Below the pieces are notes generated by a model. The model was not told where the DNA came from and did not search any database. It saw only the letters and a program-made list of their open reading frames with translations. A stretch of 64,000 bases of DNA, taken from NCBI GenBank assembly GCA_036571765.1, contig BROE01000020.1, positions 15,344,693-15,408,692 on the forward strand, read 5' to 3'. The position numbers were made by a program, and so were the translations under genes. Positions within the stretch are counted from its first letter, which is position 1. Every line of letters starts with the position of its first letter. Positions 35,035 through 47,653 of the stretch are shown here, piece by piece. Source of the stretch: Plecoglossus altivelis (lineage: Eukaryota > Chordata > Actinopteri > Osmeriformes > Plecoglossidae).

Positions 35035-38000
35035 CCGGGCACACACACACAGAACCAGATTTATATTTGATTGACAGTCACCATGATACTCATAAATAGC
35101 ACAGCTTATACTTGGGGGTGTTTGTTTCAGTCGAGGGAGATTAGTTTCCTGTTGAATAATTCATGAGTTCCTAATTACAGTGTGTGAGTAGATCATTTAC
35201 AGTGGCAGGGTGATGGACGCTGGCTGCAGTCGCTAAATATGCCAGCGACACGCCAGCGACATGTAAACATTTGTCTGCAGGTGTGGTACAACATTGAGAT
35301 ACCCGTTCACGTGTCGCTTGCATGTAAATATGTCAGACGTGTCAATACCAACACGCCACACCACACCACGAAACAAAATTGAACATCTTAAAAACGGTTT
35401 CTTCATTCGCCCTCTTATCGTTTGTTTTTCCCTATCCCTTCCTTCTCATTCATACAGTGTGAACATGTCTTTTCTAAAGCTAAGACCCCAGGTGTAGCGT
35501 ACTGTACCCAACCACAAGAGGCCTAAAATGCCTCTCATAAAATCGAGAAACCGTGTTTTGACTGGAAGTACACTCCAATCCTCTGCACCCTCCTTTCCCG
35601 TTTCCCCGCTAGCTCACTGAGACAGTGTGTGTGAGTATGTGTGTATGTGTGTGTGTGTGTATGTGTGTGAGTGTGAGTGTGTGTGCATGCTTGCGTGTGC
35701 TGCAGTTAGCAGAGCACCCAGACAAGTTCCGGATGTAAGGAGCAGATTGGAGCCATAAAGCACATGTTTATGATGCAAAGTGAAGTCTAATTATTCAGCT
35801 GTCTGGAGGCTGCCCCCTCTCTCACCGCTGTACGCCCCTCTTACTCCTCTCTCTCTCCCTCCCTCGCTCTCTCCTCGCCCTCCTTTACCCCCGCCTCCAA
35901 CACACACTTTAAGTCTCTCACTTTGTCCTCTCCTAACATTGACATCTATCTTTCTCCTTTTCTCCATTTCCTCTCTCCATCAGCTGTAATAACTTGGCTG
36001 CAGAGTGATATCTTCAGCAGTAGGATATGTTAATGATTAGAATGACCAAGGATGGGGAGTGCGGAAGGGGGTTGTTGGAGATAACTAACTGCCACTTTTA
36101 CAATGACATGCCAAGGAAAAAAAGCTGGCAAGAATAGCTGAAGCACTTTCCATTCATCCGTTGCCCTGCAGCAACCGCGCCCTCGGTCGTGAAGCACAAC
36201 CCAATTCAATCGACCTCCAAACACTTACCACCAAGTTGTTTATAAGATCGAAAGAACTTAGAATAATCAGATGAAGTCATTTACAGTGATTTGATTGTTA
36301 GAGGTTCGCTACCTCCCTGCCTTCCCCTCTGCCTCCAGACCTCTTCCTAACCTTTCCCTGCCTCTCAGCCTTCCCTCTGCCTCCCTACCATCCCCCTACC
36401 TCTCTGCCTGCATCTCAATCCTGTCACCACTGTCTCAGACTTTCAGTACCAAGCCTCTGACGAGACCTGGTGATGGAGACTTTAGCGGGCAGAGTGAGAG
36501 GAGAGAATAGGAGGGGAGGGGGGGGCGAACAGTCATGAACGCAGGGAGTGGGGTGGTCCGGGTTGGGGGGGGAGGGAGGGGGATGGTTGGAGTCTGATGT
36601 GCCCCTGTGAGGTCCCGGAGGCGAGAAGGGGGAGGGGGGCGGTGGGCACCAGGGAGCTGGGCCGCGGCCCCTGCAGCCCTCCCTGGGCCACCCCGGGCCT
36701 CATCAGAGCCATGGCAGGGAATCTCGCTTGTCACACACACAGGAGGCAGAGCTGCAGCCAGAGTGAGAGCTGCCATTTGCAGCAGAGGTGACAATAGCCC
36801 GGGATTGGCCGAGCTCCAATGCTTGCGTTTGTGCGCCGGCGTGGCTTGACTGGCACCTAGCAGTCAGGCTCCCATGACATGTGACAGGGTGTCACTCCCG
36901 CTCGCCTCGTCTGCTGGAACATGAGTGACAGAGCCAGGACCACAACCCCACCCCGCCACTGGCCTCAGCCCCGACCTAGCCTCAGAAATAGCCCCACCAC
37001 CACCACCACGCCGACACACACACCTTCTATGCTCCAGCTGCTCGTAAATAAACTCTCATTATTTTACTCTTACAATTCTGTGGAAATTGTGAGGTGCACT
37101 TGCTGTTGCTGGAGCTGGGTCTTTTTTTTTTTTACAATGCAATCTCTTAGCCTATTGTTTAAACTAATACCAAACGTATACACAAAGGAAGACCAAATTT
37201 GAAGGAGTATTAGACTACATTGAAACAAACTATTGTGACGAAACCAACGATTAATCAGTCAACTAGATTTTATGATGTTCATAATGTCAGGCTACTTTTC
37301 TAAAGATCAAAGTTGCATCCTTTAGCCAATACATTGCAATTAAAATACAATTACAATTTTTCTGTATGATTGAAAGGCTGGATAACAAACCTACTAATAA
37401 AATAATCACATGCTATCAAAATGGAAATGAATGACAGAGAAATGGTTGAAATACATGAGAAATACAAGGCACCGAGTGAGGAATGGCTGAAATGCGTGAG
37501 TCTAGCGGCGAATGTGTGCGGCTTTAGATCGTTAAATCATTATGTGTCAGTAACGATCCTTGTTCGATGACTTCATGGTCATGTGGCCGGTTTTCCGCGC
37601 AATGGGTAGGGAAAAGCGCCTTGCACTTCAATCATTATACACCCTCCAATCGTTGGTCGTATATGCTCTGGAAATGTTGTCTATCGAATCTCAAAATATA
37701 TTTGTGAACATTTGCGTTCAAATAATCATTTTGGTACGACCTGTTTAATTTCTTACTAAACGTAATTTGTAAGAAAGTGCCTGCTGTGAGCAGATAGCCC
37801 GACCCGTTCACCGCTCTATCCTAAGTTCCATTACCAATTCAACTGGCAATCTGTCAATGCAGATTTCAGATTAGTTAGCTCTAATATTAGCCGTCAATCA
37901 CTCCTTGTCACATGATAAAACAGCTAACTAATACAAAAAATAAAACCATGGCTCGCTGTCACGCATTTGCCTTTAGACTTCATCATTTCAACAATTTCTC

Positions 38001-39223
38001 ATGCTGAGAATCAATGCATAACTTTTCCTGCTAAAGTTAATGGACAAGACGCAAAGTTGGTCATTTTTTTCTGCGAGTTGAGAGCTGTCATAAGTTAACT
38101 CGGACCCGTACGTGACTTGTGATCTAACTGGCGCTGCTGTTTGGTGGGATAGTTACAGATAACCAGTAGTGCAACGGGGTCAAATATAGGCGGTTGATAT
38201 CATAGCCTCAAACCATAGTGTAACTCTAGCTAGCTACATAAGAAGCTATAATCGGGGCCTAACCTGAGTTTGTGTGGCGTTTCGGCAGCCATCTTTTTGT
38301 TGACTATAGCCTATCTCCCAGAAGTGAATAAATTACTCAACTGATGTTCTATAGGTAAACACATGTAGGTTTGTCACGTTTGCTGCAGTGGCTAGTCACT
38401 CAATAGCTACTGTTAGCTTCGCTTTCCGTCACGGCGTTTGAGGGACTAGTTAGGATGGTAAATAATAAAGGTACAAGAGAGAAAGCGTCTTGTCAGACTC
38501 AAGTTCATTCTATAAAGAGTCTTTGTATATTCTGTAAACACACTGTCAGTCACCGGCTGCTTAGATAGACCTTCACAAACTCATTCCCTTCCTATTATTG
38601 CTGGTCATGAGCACACACTCTTAGTCTCCCCGAACTATGAACCACGCTCGTGAGCCCTCCGATTCACCCTCTTCATTCATCTAATTATAATGTGATTATC
38701 CTTGTATATTCACACACACTCACACACATTACTGACAAGAGGTTCAAGAGTGGGCAACACAGCTGTCATACACCCACCCCCCCTCCCTCTCTCACACCGT
38801 CTCTCTGAAACGCACACACTCAGATTGTTCCTCCATATGCCCCTTCTGACTAGCGTCTGGTCACTCTGTGTGTGTAGTGATTGGTCTATTAACCCTTGTG
38901 TGTGCACGAGGGCTCTGCTCCCCTGGGACAGACCCTTAAACAAGCCCCATTTTCTTGTAAGTGGTGCTATTACCAAGTATTTACATGGCAATCACACAGA
39001 CACATGTAGCCTACTCCTACACCGGTCTTGGTTTAACATGGACGTCTTACATTTCAAATTTGAAAAAAACAGTTAGCAGTTTGAGATTGAGACAACGTCC
39101 GTGTGAACGCGTGGTTTTAGCACCCCTTGCTGTGTCAAAAGACTTGGGATAGCGGGCGATAGCTACCGCAGCTACGAGCCCCACCTGACCCCCTCTGCCT
39201 GCCCCCTTTCCCCTGGACTTCAG
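33905..39223 (+). other. cadps: cadps intron 9
   Basis: A 5.3-kb intron. GT array 34317-34380, CA array 35005-35034, GT-rich 35627-35690, C/T-rich 35810-35960, and G-rich to GC-rich sequence at 36500-36700. The span 37030-38660 is AT-rich, unique and repeat-free, with no exon signal I can support. Confidence 0.88.
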
Positions 39224-39332
39224 GTGAGCCAGTACACCTTCGCCATGTGCAGCTACCGAGAGAAGAAGGCCGAGCCGGTGGAACTCCTTCAGCTGGACGG
39301 CTACACTGTGGACTACACCGACCCCCAGCCAG
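39224..39332 (+). CDS. cadps: cadps exon 10, PH domain (residues 515-551)
   Basis: 109 nt encoding VSQYTFAMCSYREKKAEPVE then LLQLDGYTVDYTDPQP, PH-domain strands. Acceptor CTTCAG, donor GTAGCA (weaker than its neighbours), leaving one base into a Gly codon. The following intron is 261 bases of unremarkable sequence. Confidence 0.97.
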
Positions 39333-39593
39333 GTAGCAAGGGATCTTATTCAGGGTTCATTTTTGCAGGGACTGCACACAATTTAAGGTTATTGCGCACA
39401 ATGAGAAGTAATTGTGCACAATTAAAAGTAATTGAGCCATTGTTAGCTGGCAGCTCATTGACATCTGTTGTCCCTGGGTGGGAAGGATCACATGGGGGTC
39501 ACATGACTGTTTAACCTGTTCCTACTGGATGATATTCTGAGCAGTGGGTCCAGTAATAGGCTGTCAGGTCCCTAACGAGACTGCGCCCACCAG

Positions 39594-39806
39594 GTCTGGA
39601 TGGAGGGAGGACCTTCTTCAACGCCGTGAAGGAGGGGGACACTGTGATCTTCGCCAGCGACGACGAGCAAGACCGTATCCTGTGGGTGCAGGCCATGTAC
39701 CGGGCCACAGGCCAGTCCCACAAGCCCATCCCCCCCACCCAGGTCCAGAAGCTCAACTCCAGAGGTGGCACCACCCCCCAGCTGGATGCACCCATCTCCC
39801 AGTTCT
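39594..39806 (+). CDS. cadps: cadps exon 11, end of PH domain (residues 551-622)
   Basis: 213 nt encoding GLDGGRTFFNAVKEGDTVIF, ASDDEQDRILWVQAMYRATG (the C-terminal PH helix with its conserved Trp), QSHKPIPPTQVQKLNSRGGT and TPQLDAPISQF. It leaves one base (T) into the next codon at GTAAGT. That base pairs with either the 12-nt microexon (giving Ser) or exon 12 (giving Tyr). Confidence 0.97.
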
Positions 39807-40415
39807 GTAAGTGCGGTCCTCTGGTCAGGAGTGTGTTAACTCGCATTCCTACATTTAAGCAGAACTGAATAAGAAGGACATCATTCTGCTGGTTTCATCA
39901 CCTCTCCATCACTACTGTGACAGCAGCCTGTTTGTAGTTCTATAGGACTTTAGAGTTGCTCTTCCATTTGTGGTAGCCAGTTGCTTTTATTTTTCCTGCT
40001 TTTCCACCGTTTCTAGATATATATTTAGGCTATGCTTTATGAAAGGACTGGGAACACAGGACTACTTCTCAGGACTTGCAGGCTACCTTTAAGGTTCTTT
40101 CCAAGCTGAGAAGCAGATAATCACTCCTCACCGTATATTCTTTTGCCTCACATCTCTTTTACGCACCTCTGCTGTCTTCCTCCATATTTTTCAACTCATT
40201 TTGTCTTTCACCTCTTCTTACCTCCCTCTCTTGCTCTCCATCTCCCCTATCTGGCCGTGTGTGTGTGTGTGTGTGTCGTGTAACAGCAGCAAGTGTCTGT
40301 GTGTGTGTCACGTAACAGCAGCAACTGTCTGTGTGTGTATACGCGCTGTATCTCCTCTCTGCTCTATGTCTTTATGTCTCTCTGGTTTGTCCCTTTTTGC
40401 CCTGCTATCTTGTAG

Positions 40416-40427
40416 CTGGACTCAAGG
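40416..40427 (+). CDS. cadps: Candidate 12-nt cadps microexon 11a
   Basis: CTGGACTCAAGG lies between a good acceptor (CCCTTTTTGCCCTGCTATCT then TGTAG) and a perfect GTAAGT donor. Spliced between exons 11 and 12 it keeps frame and changes QF-Y-ADRAQ to QF-SGLKD-ADRAQ, just after the PH domain. TGC words 15-21 bases before the exon resemble the UGC elements reported upstream of SRRM4-dependent neural microexons. No transcript evidence is available here. Confidence 0.68.
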
Positions 40428-42979
40428 GTAAGTGCTTTCTGTAGCTGGCACAGGTTCAGATAATCCAGTGATTATCTGACGAGAGCGATGTGCCCCCCCC
40501 CCCCCCCCCCCCCCTCCTCCCCACACCTTTACTTCCTTTTCTTTTCAAGTCTCTCGGAAGTCTCAAAATAACCTAGATCTAGTAACCCCTTTAGTTTCCC
40601 CTGTTATAGGGTTAACATACTCACGCCCATCCTATAGAATCAGAATGCATGTGAATCTGATTTCCTTTTCGGTTGTTTTACATGCATATTTGCCTTCTCT
40701 TACTCTTACACCACCATTGTATTGAAAGTGAACCTCTCTCAAAGCACCAAAAAAAAAACCATATTGAAAATATTTCTTCGTAATCTTCACGCTTAAAAAA
40801 AAAAGAAAACATGAATTCATGGAAATGATTGTTTTGACACACAACTGGAGTGACAGTATCTCCCAGCAGCTGGTAATTACCATGTTAAAAGTGCCATGTC
40901 ATGAATAATACAGTGTGCTCTGCGCACTATTATATCAGGAAGCTATCAGTGAAATGTTACCAAATAACAACTCTACAGTTCACACCAGCGTCTGTGCACA
41001 GTCTAGTCTGTAACACAAAATATAGGAGAAAAATATCATTAAAAATGAATTAAGGAGTTTGAGTAAATTAAAATGAAACCACATTTGGATCCTAATATTT
41101 CGTATCAGTGATCCAGCAATTACACTTGTATAGAAATGTAAGCGTCAGTCTTTCAACTAAGGTATATGAGTTTGTGGTCTTGCATCATAGTTGTGGTTAA
41201 CGCTGTTTCCAAGAATGAAAAATAATACGCTATTCACTTGGTTATGACTACAAAGCATGTCACAAACATTGTAATCAGATCAAGACCGCAAATAGAATCC
41301 ACCAATCATTGCGCAAGTTACATCAACTCAAACATAATTAGTCCTGTCTGCCTGGTAAACGACTTATAAAAATATGAATAAAATAGCCATATTTCGGCAG
41401 GCTCTTCTTGCTTTGCACGTCACAGGAGCTGGCAAATATGTTGACTATCTGCCGAACTCTGAATGCTAACCGTTAGGTAGTGGTAACATGCCATCTCTTA
41501 ACCCTGTCCATGAGACACCTTTGCCTGCTTGTCTAGAGACTAAACCATGGACCAATACCAGCCCCTGACACCATCCCCTCCATCAGCACACTGTTCTCCA
41601 CAAGACGTTGCTCATTAGAGATTGATGAGATGTTGAACACTAGACAGGCTGTGATTTTGTTTATGCCAGTTATATAGGACAACCCTTTGTTTTGATCCCA
41701 GTCATTAGCTCTTAATGTAAATGATCAATGGGAAGTTATGACTACGTGAAGGGGTGAGACGGGCTCCTGCACTGGGTTGGAGGGGAAGGTGATCCATCAT
41801 CCCTCTGTGTGAGAGAGGGAAGGTGTGTGTGTGTGTGTGTGTGTGTGTCTTCTGGGACTTGAGTTGGTTGGCAGGGCACGACGGTCTAACCCTTAAAAAA
41901 AACACCAAACAAATTGTGTGCTAAATAGCCCCAAATGATCTCCTTGCCTCCTGACTTCTCTCACAGTTTGCAGTGGATCTATAAATGAATAGCATGTGTC
42001 AATCATTGTCATGTCTGTCCTTCCCCAGCCTAGACGGGGTGACTAGTGTCACTGTGTGTTACTGTCCAGGGCCCCCTTGTCCACTCTGTCGGGCTCATGT
42101 CAAACAGACATGACAGGCCACCAATCACATGAGAGGGGATCACAAAGTCACCTTTTAGATTTGGGGAGTTGGGGCGATCGTAAGCGTCATAGTAGCGCCC
42201 TCTTTGTTCTCCTGGTGATTGACAGCTGGGGCACCCCCACTGTTCGCCTCACTCACCCAGGAACCAGACTGTTAGGCAACGCTTGCTTACGTGATGGAGC
42301 CATGATCATATTGTTTGTTTCTCCTCTCTGATGTTCAGGACTGTTTAGTCATCGGCCAATTTTATGTAACGTTAACTCAGCATTATAATTATAATTTTAT
42401 ATTTGTTGACATCATACATATACACTATGATTGTATTATTATTATTTATTTATTTATTTATGTATTTATTTTTACACAAATGATTGTAAAGTGTTCTATA
42501 TTATCACTGACTTGACAACTTTTGGTGAAAGTTAAACCAAACCCTCAGTGTGTTTACACTGGTTGTGCTGTGTGAGGGACACTTTGTATTGACATGTAAA
42601 GCATGCTCATCACCAGAGGCAGCTGGAGAATAGCAGGAAGCTGCAGGTCAGTGAAGCCCTTGTCCCGAAGCCCAGGCTAAAAGCAGCCATTAGAATCAGA
42701 ATAGCTGTGGATGGCCACAGTGAGGATTAACAAGCCTGCCAGTCTGGCCTGACTACTGCCTGACCACGCTGGCTGGTAAAGAAAGTGAAAAAGTGATGTC
42801 AAATTTATTCATCCCCCCCTGCTCCTCCCTCCCTCCCTCCCCACTTCTTGGTTCTTGGGTAAAAGAGGTACGTGGGTGGGGGGTCCCCTCATTCTAGCCT
42901 CGTCCCAGGCTGAGGTGGAGTTGCACCGGGGAGAGTTTAATTATGGGGTACCCCAGGGGGGCCTTGTCCTGGGTTGAGT

Positions 42980-43150
42980 AGTGAAGGAAGGAGGGAGGGA
43001 GATGGGGAAGGACGGAGGTGGGGAGGGAGGTGGGGAAGGAGGGAGGGAGGGAGGTGGGGAAGGAGGAGAAGGGGAAGGAGGGAGGGAGGTGGGGAAGGAG
43101 GGAGGGAGGTGGAGAAGGAGGGAGGGAGGTGGGGAAGGAGGAGGGGAACA
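42980..43150. repeat. GGGAGGGAGGTGGGGAAGGA polypurine minisatellite
   Basis: Repeating 19-20 bp purine units with a variable number of GGGA blocks, G-rich on the + strand. The Gly/Arg/Glu frames are artefacts. Confidence 0.92.
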
Positions 43151-44085
43151 TGTGCTTGGCTCGTTGCTTTCCAGGTTCAACCAAACTGCTAATTAGTGTA
43201 TGGCAAGTCTAGACTGAAAGCATTGTCCACCTCATCCACAGTAAATACTAACCTTCAAAACATACTGCACTGCATAACCTGATGAGTTCAGTTTACCTAA
43301 AAGGTGTTTATGAAATGCATGGTCTGAAGCCATTTCAGTTGAAGAACTGGATCAACTGAGTAAACAAAGTATACTTTCATATCCGGGAGTCATAGACTCA
43401 TTGAGTCCAGCTCGTCAACTAGAATGACTCCACACAATTCCTTTCATCAAAACCACGCGCTTAAACTGAATCTTCCAGGTTTTACTGTGTGCTCTGTTTC
43501 ACCCTCTCTTCCATTGTTTACAGTAGTGTTCCCTGCCTGCACTGCCCACTCCACCCTAATGCTGCACCTGTAGTAACCATACAAACAGGGGGCAGTCTCT
43601 GGAGATAACAGAAAGTCATGCATGGATACAGGAATGAAGCTGTCTGCATTGGTTATGCTGCACCTCACCTTAACCGAAGCCCCAGTTGACAGAACTGACC
43701 CCCGCCCCCTCCTCCTCCATGACCACCAAGCCAGTAGTGACCACTTGCTAGTTGATTGTGACTCTCCACTGACCAAGAAAGCTACATTGTCCAAGAGCCG
43801 TGTTCATCGTAATTGGTAAACAGGTTTTTCAGATTGAGCACCGGGAAAACGCAAGTCAGCTGAAAAGAGGCGGTGATTCAGCACATTTATTTGTACTGAC
43901 TTTGGCCACGAACGGTGTTTTAAACCAGTCTCATCCTGTTAACCTGGTTGCCGGTTTTGACCGAACATCTCCATGGTGTCCTGCCTTTTGTCACCCCGTC
44001 CTAACTCTGTCCCCCCTGTGGCTCCTGTGTTTCTCTCTCCATCTTCTGGACTCCTTCTCCTTCTGTGCGGGCATGGTGGGCACAG

Positions 44086-44222
44086 ATGCTGACCGGGCAC
44101 AGAAGCATGGCATGGATGAGTTCATCTCCGCTAACCCCTGCAGCTTTGACCACGCCTCCTTGTTTGAGATGGTGCAGCGACTCACTCTGGACCACAGGCT
44201 CAATGATTCCTACTCCTGCCTG
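44086..44222 (+). CDS. cadps: cadps exon 12 (residues 622-667)
   Basis: 137 nt encoding (Y)ADRAQKHGMDEFISANPC, SFDHASLFEMVQRLTLDHRL and NDSYSCL, the conserved segment joining the PH domain to the MUN/MHD region. Acceptor GGGCACAG, donor GTGAGG, phase 0 out. Very close to mammalian CAPS1 and also similar to CAPS2. Confidence 0.96.
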
Positions 44223-44305
44223 GTGAGGCTAACATGCAACTGTCATTGTATGTCACACGCCTATGTGTGTTTCCCACGGAATGTCAATATATTGGTGGCG
44301 GTAGG

Positions 44306-44660
44306 CAGGGGCGGAGCCAGACCTTGAAAATGTGGAGATCGGCCCAAACTTGTGTCCTAGTACCAGTTAGATGAGAGTGTAGATCGGGACTTCAACAAGT
44401 AATGTGAGTGCGCCACGTGCAAATGTATTTGCGTTTAGCTACTTTCGTGAAATAGTGTCGTTATACTTGCCCAATTTATTTAACTATAAATGCAATTATA
44501 TTTATATATCATATTTAACTTGAATTAATCCGTTTTGGACACATTTGTGCGGAGAATACCTGGGTTTGCTGAATATATATAGTCATGTGTCTGCCTAATT
44601 GTCCAAAGTGTTGAATTCCTCAGGTCTAAATGTGGCAATGCCTCCCCCTCCCCCATCTGT
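44306..44660. mobile_element. Possible hAT-type non-autonomous element remnant
   Basis: Starts CAGGGGCGGAGCCAGAC, which matches the terminal motif typical of many vertebrate hAT elements. The interior is AT-rich. Near the far end GTGGCAATGCCTCCCC recalls the inner part of the opposite terminus, but a clean inverted end (GGCTCCGCCCCTG) and an 8-bp target duplication are not visible. It fills most of intron 12 and ends just before the exon 13 acceptor. Confidence 0.35.
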
Positions 44661-44673
44661 GTCTGTCTGGTAG

Positions 44674-44861
44674 GGTTGGTTCAGTCCAGGCCAGGTGTTT
44701 GTCATGGATGAGTACTGTGCTCGTAATGGGGTGCGGGGGTGTCACAGACACCTGTGTTACCTAGGCGACCTCCTGGAGAGGGCGGAGAACGGGGCCATGA
44801 TCGACCCCACCCTGCTGCACTACAGCTTTGCCTTCTGCGCCTCTCATGTCCATGGCAACAG
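44674..44861 (+). CDS. cadps: cadps exon 13 (residues 668-730)
   Basis: 188 nt encoding GWFSPGQVFVMDEYCARNGV, RGCHRHLCYLGDLLERAENG, then AMIDPTLLHYSFAFCASHVH and GN. It leaves two bases (AG) into an Arg codon at GTATGG. It belongs to the region N-terminal to the MUN domain. Differences from mammalian CAPS1 are conservative (FVMDE for FVLDE). Confidence 0.97.
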
Positions 44862-47028
44862 GTATGGAGGGTGAGCATGCACGCACAGACACACACGTAC
44901 ACACACACTGACATGCACTTCCTGCTTTGGACCTGGGCTGCAAAATCACCTCATCACTCCATCCCATTCTTATCTTTTTGTTATGTGTTTAATTTTGGAT
45001 TTTATAAATGTTCGAAACTTTCTTGCCTTTTCCCGGTACCTCTATACCGGCCACTTAACGTGTTTCATCATTATTTGGGATTTCTGTTTGCTGGTTATTT
45101 TAATCATCGTTTTGTTTTCCTTCTTTGTTTCTTGAATCACTCACTATCTCCCATGTCCATGACTTACCTGAATGATAACTGTAGTCAGAGAGTGTGTGCG
45201 TTGCTAAGATGGCCTGTATCTAAGGCAGAGCTTGGTCAAGCCCTTAACCCCCCCACACCTGAACCCCCCTCCCCTTCTAAGAAGGAACTCGTCAAAATCA
45301 TTGAGTTCATGAAGAAAAAGGACTTCAAGTCCCAGACTGCCTCTGGGACTAAAAGGTAAGAAAGGGTCTGTGCTGCTTCTTCCCAGATAAATCCACTGTG
45401 AGTCCTTCCTAGCTGTTTGTACGTGTGTGTGGGGGTAGGTGTGTGTACGTCATGTGTGTTCCCATGTTTGTTGTCACATCATCATGTTTATCGTCCCAAG
45501 TTGCAACATTTTCCTAATTTCATGTTTCTATGACTAGTCAACCTGTCACAATCATAGCTGGGTGTCTAACAAACAATAGCACAGCTCAATCTGTATGGAT
45601 GAGGGCCGTCAAGCTGAGGGCAGAGGTCAGAGCTGGCTGTCTGTCAGCCTGCCCTGGCCTGACACCCTTCCATCCACCCATAAACCCTCCTGAGCTCCTC
45701 CACCTCCAGCCTCTGACAGACAGTGATGGACCTGGGGAGCACTGTCTGCTTCAGTCGTGTTATGATCAGCCTGAACAGACAGACAGGAGTAGCTCCAAGA
45801 CAGACAGGAAAGAGAAAGGGGGGTGGGGGCAGAGAGAGAATATGAGAGAGAAAGAGAGAGAGAGAGATAAAGAGAGAGAGGGGGGGAAATAAACTATAGG
45901 AGAACAATGAGCAGAGAGCAATAGATGGCAGGATGAAAACACAAGGGTTGTGAATAAATAAATAAACAGATTGACGGGTCAGAAATAGAGAGAGCCAGAA
46001 TGGATGGAGGAGAGGGGAGAGGGGAGGGGGCGCGCAGCCCCAGCCAGGCAGGGGTCTCCAGCCGGTGTGCCTGGAGGTCAGAGATGACAGGATGACAGGT
46101 CGTCATCCATGATGGGAGAGTGTCCCTCCTGCCAGTGGTTGTCCATCCCAGAGTCAGACCCCCCAGACCCTGGCCTGGCTCCTGTCTCCACTGATGCCAC
46201 CCTGCCACCCTTGGTACCCCACCCCCTCCTCCAGCCTCCAGGAATCCAGCAGGATGAAGGGAGAGCTAGCGTTGGCCAAGACCTCAGCCTAATAGACACA
46301 TGGCCAGAGGACAGGAGAAGCAGGCTGGAGCTGAGGCTGGAGCCCTGAGGGAGATGTGCTAAATTGAGTTGGAGATGATGCACTTCCATCTCTAGTTGCT
46401 CATATGATAATGTAGTCCGATGGTGTTTAACAAATGATTTGGGATCGAATTAGCGTTATTTGTATTGCAGTTACAACAAGAATCAAAACAACTGTTTGCG
46501 GTATTTGTAATACAGTAACAACGAGAGTGGATTGGATTACAATGATTCTCTCGAAATTGCCTGTCAAATTGAACGGCCTTCACCTCAGTCTGTGACAAGA
46601 GGAAAGGAAGCCCAGGTCTCCTTCCCAGCATGCCTCTGCTGGCTTCAGATGTGCGTCTGTGACAGCTCATTTCCACGTAGTCATGCAGGGGAGAGGAAGG
46701 CCACCAGGTTAGAAAAACATTATGAAAGCAGTTTTCAGATGAATGTGTTGGGATTCAGGGCATGGATTAATTAGTGTGAAATTATCCATTTATTTTGTGT
46801 TTCATCGCAGTTTTAGGATTTGTATGTATGATGCTAGACTCCATTCTTCATTTCTATTAGCATACACAGACACACACACAGCTACAGTAAAGGCTATAAT
46901 TGCATGTGACATGCTTCAGATGAACCCACAAAAATGCACACCAATATCAACAATTAAACCATGAAACACACACACATATGCAACCCCCACAAAGACAACC
47001 GCAGAATCCCAACAACACTGTGAGTACG

Positions 47029-47060
<32 letters not shown>

Positions 47061-47653
47061 GCTGGCCTCCTTATAGCTTGTGACACGGCTGAGGAGTGGG
47101 TAGAACGTGAGCAGAGTGCATGTGACAGAGGAGGCGCTGGTCGCCGTGACAGCGGCTTGAGGAGCAGGAGGCGTGACACGCTCCCTCGTCACTGGGCCGG
47201 CAAGATGTCATCTGACTGAAGGACAGTGAGAAAGGAAAGGGGAGGCGGGGGGAGGATGAGAGTCCCCCCCTGTCAGATCAGAGGAGCTGGGGGGGGGCCC
47301 ACTTCAGCACGGGGTTGAAGGGGGTGGGGGGCTGGAGAGGGAGGGGAGCATCCTCTTAGATCCTGACTTTCATTGTGACCTGTAGAACAGCGTGGCTCCA
47401 GCACTCCTAGCACAGCAATCACAGTGTACCAGGTCTCTTTAGGACCAGATAACCCATGACAACACCTACATCTGTGGGCCTCCACCTACGGCGCCTCGGT
47501 GACCCCTGTGTTGTGCCTCTGTTTCCCCTGGTTTCATACCACTCTCTACTCTGGAGGGTCCACACACAGCAGATTGCAGACAGATGGCCCTGCTTGCAGG
47601 TCTGTGTGTAATATACTCTATGGTGCTGTGCTCTGTCCCGTGGCTCCTCACAG
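44862..47653 (+). other. cadps: cadps intron 13
   Basis: A 2.8-kb intron that contains the candidate 171-nt cassette exon at 45185-45355. Other content is a GA-rich stretch at 45835-45890, a GT array at 47027-47055 and a G-rich patch at 47235-47345. The rest is unremarkable. Confidence 0.9.
45185..45355 (+). CDS. cadps: Candidate 171-nt cadps cassette exon 13a (57 codons)
   Basis: An open frame between a pyrimidine-rich acceptor (ending TAACTGTAG) and a strong GTAAGA donor. It enters and leaves in the same phase as the exon 13/14 junction, so it would insert 57 residues between HVHGN(R) and RPDGIG. The peptide reads SQRVCALLRWPVSKAELGQA, a Pro/Ser segment NPPTPEPPSPS, then KKELVKIIEFMKKKDFKSQ and TASGTK. 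Its balanced composition, absence of repeats and Lys-rich amphipathic stretch look coding. A second in-frame acceptor (GCTAAG at 45205-45210) is weaker. I do not recall this insert from described CAPS isoforms. Function unknown. Confidence 0.62.

Larger units (their letters stand above)
39807..44085 (+). other. cadps: cadps intron 11
   Basis: A 4.3-kb intron containing the candidate 12-nt microexon at 40416-40427, a 22-base C run at 40493-40514, a GT array at 41824-41849, ATT-rich DNA at 42430-42475 and a GGGAGG-type purine array at 42980-43150. The stretch 40560-41700 is AT-rich and featureless. Confidence 0.9.
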
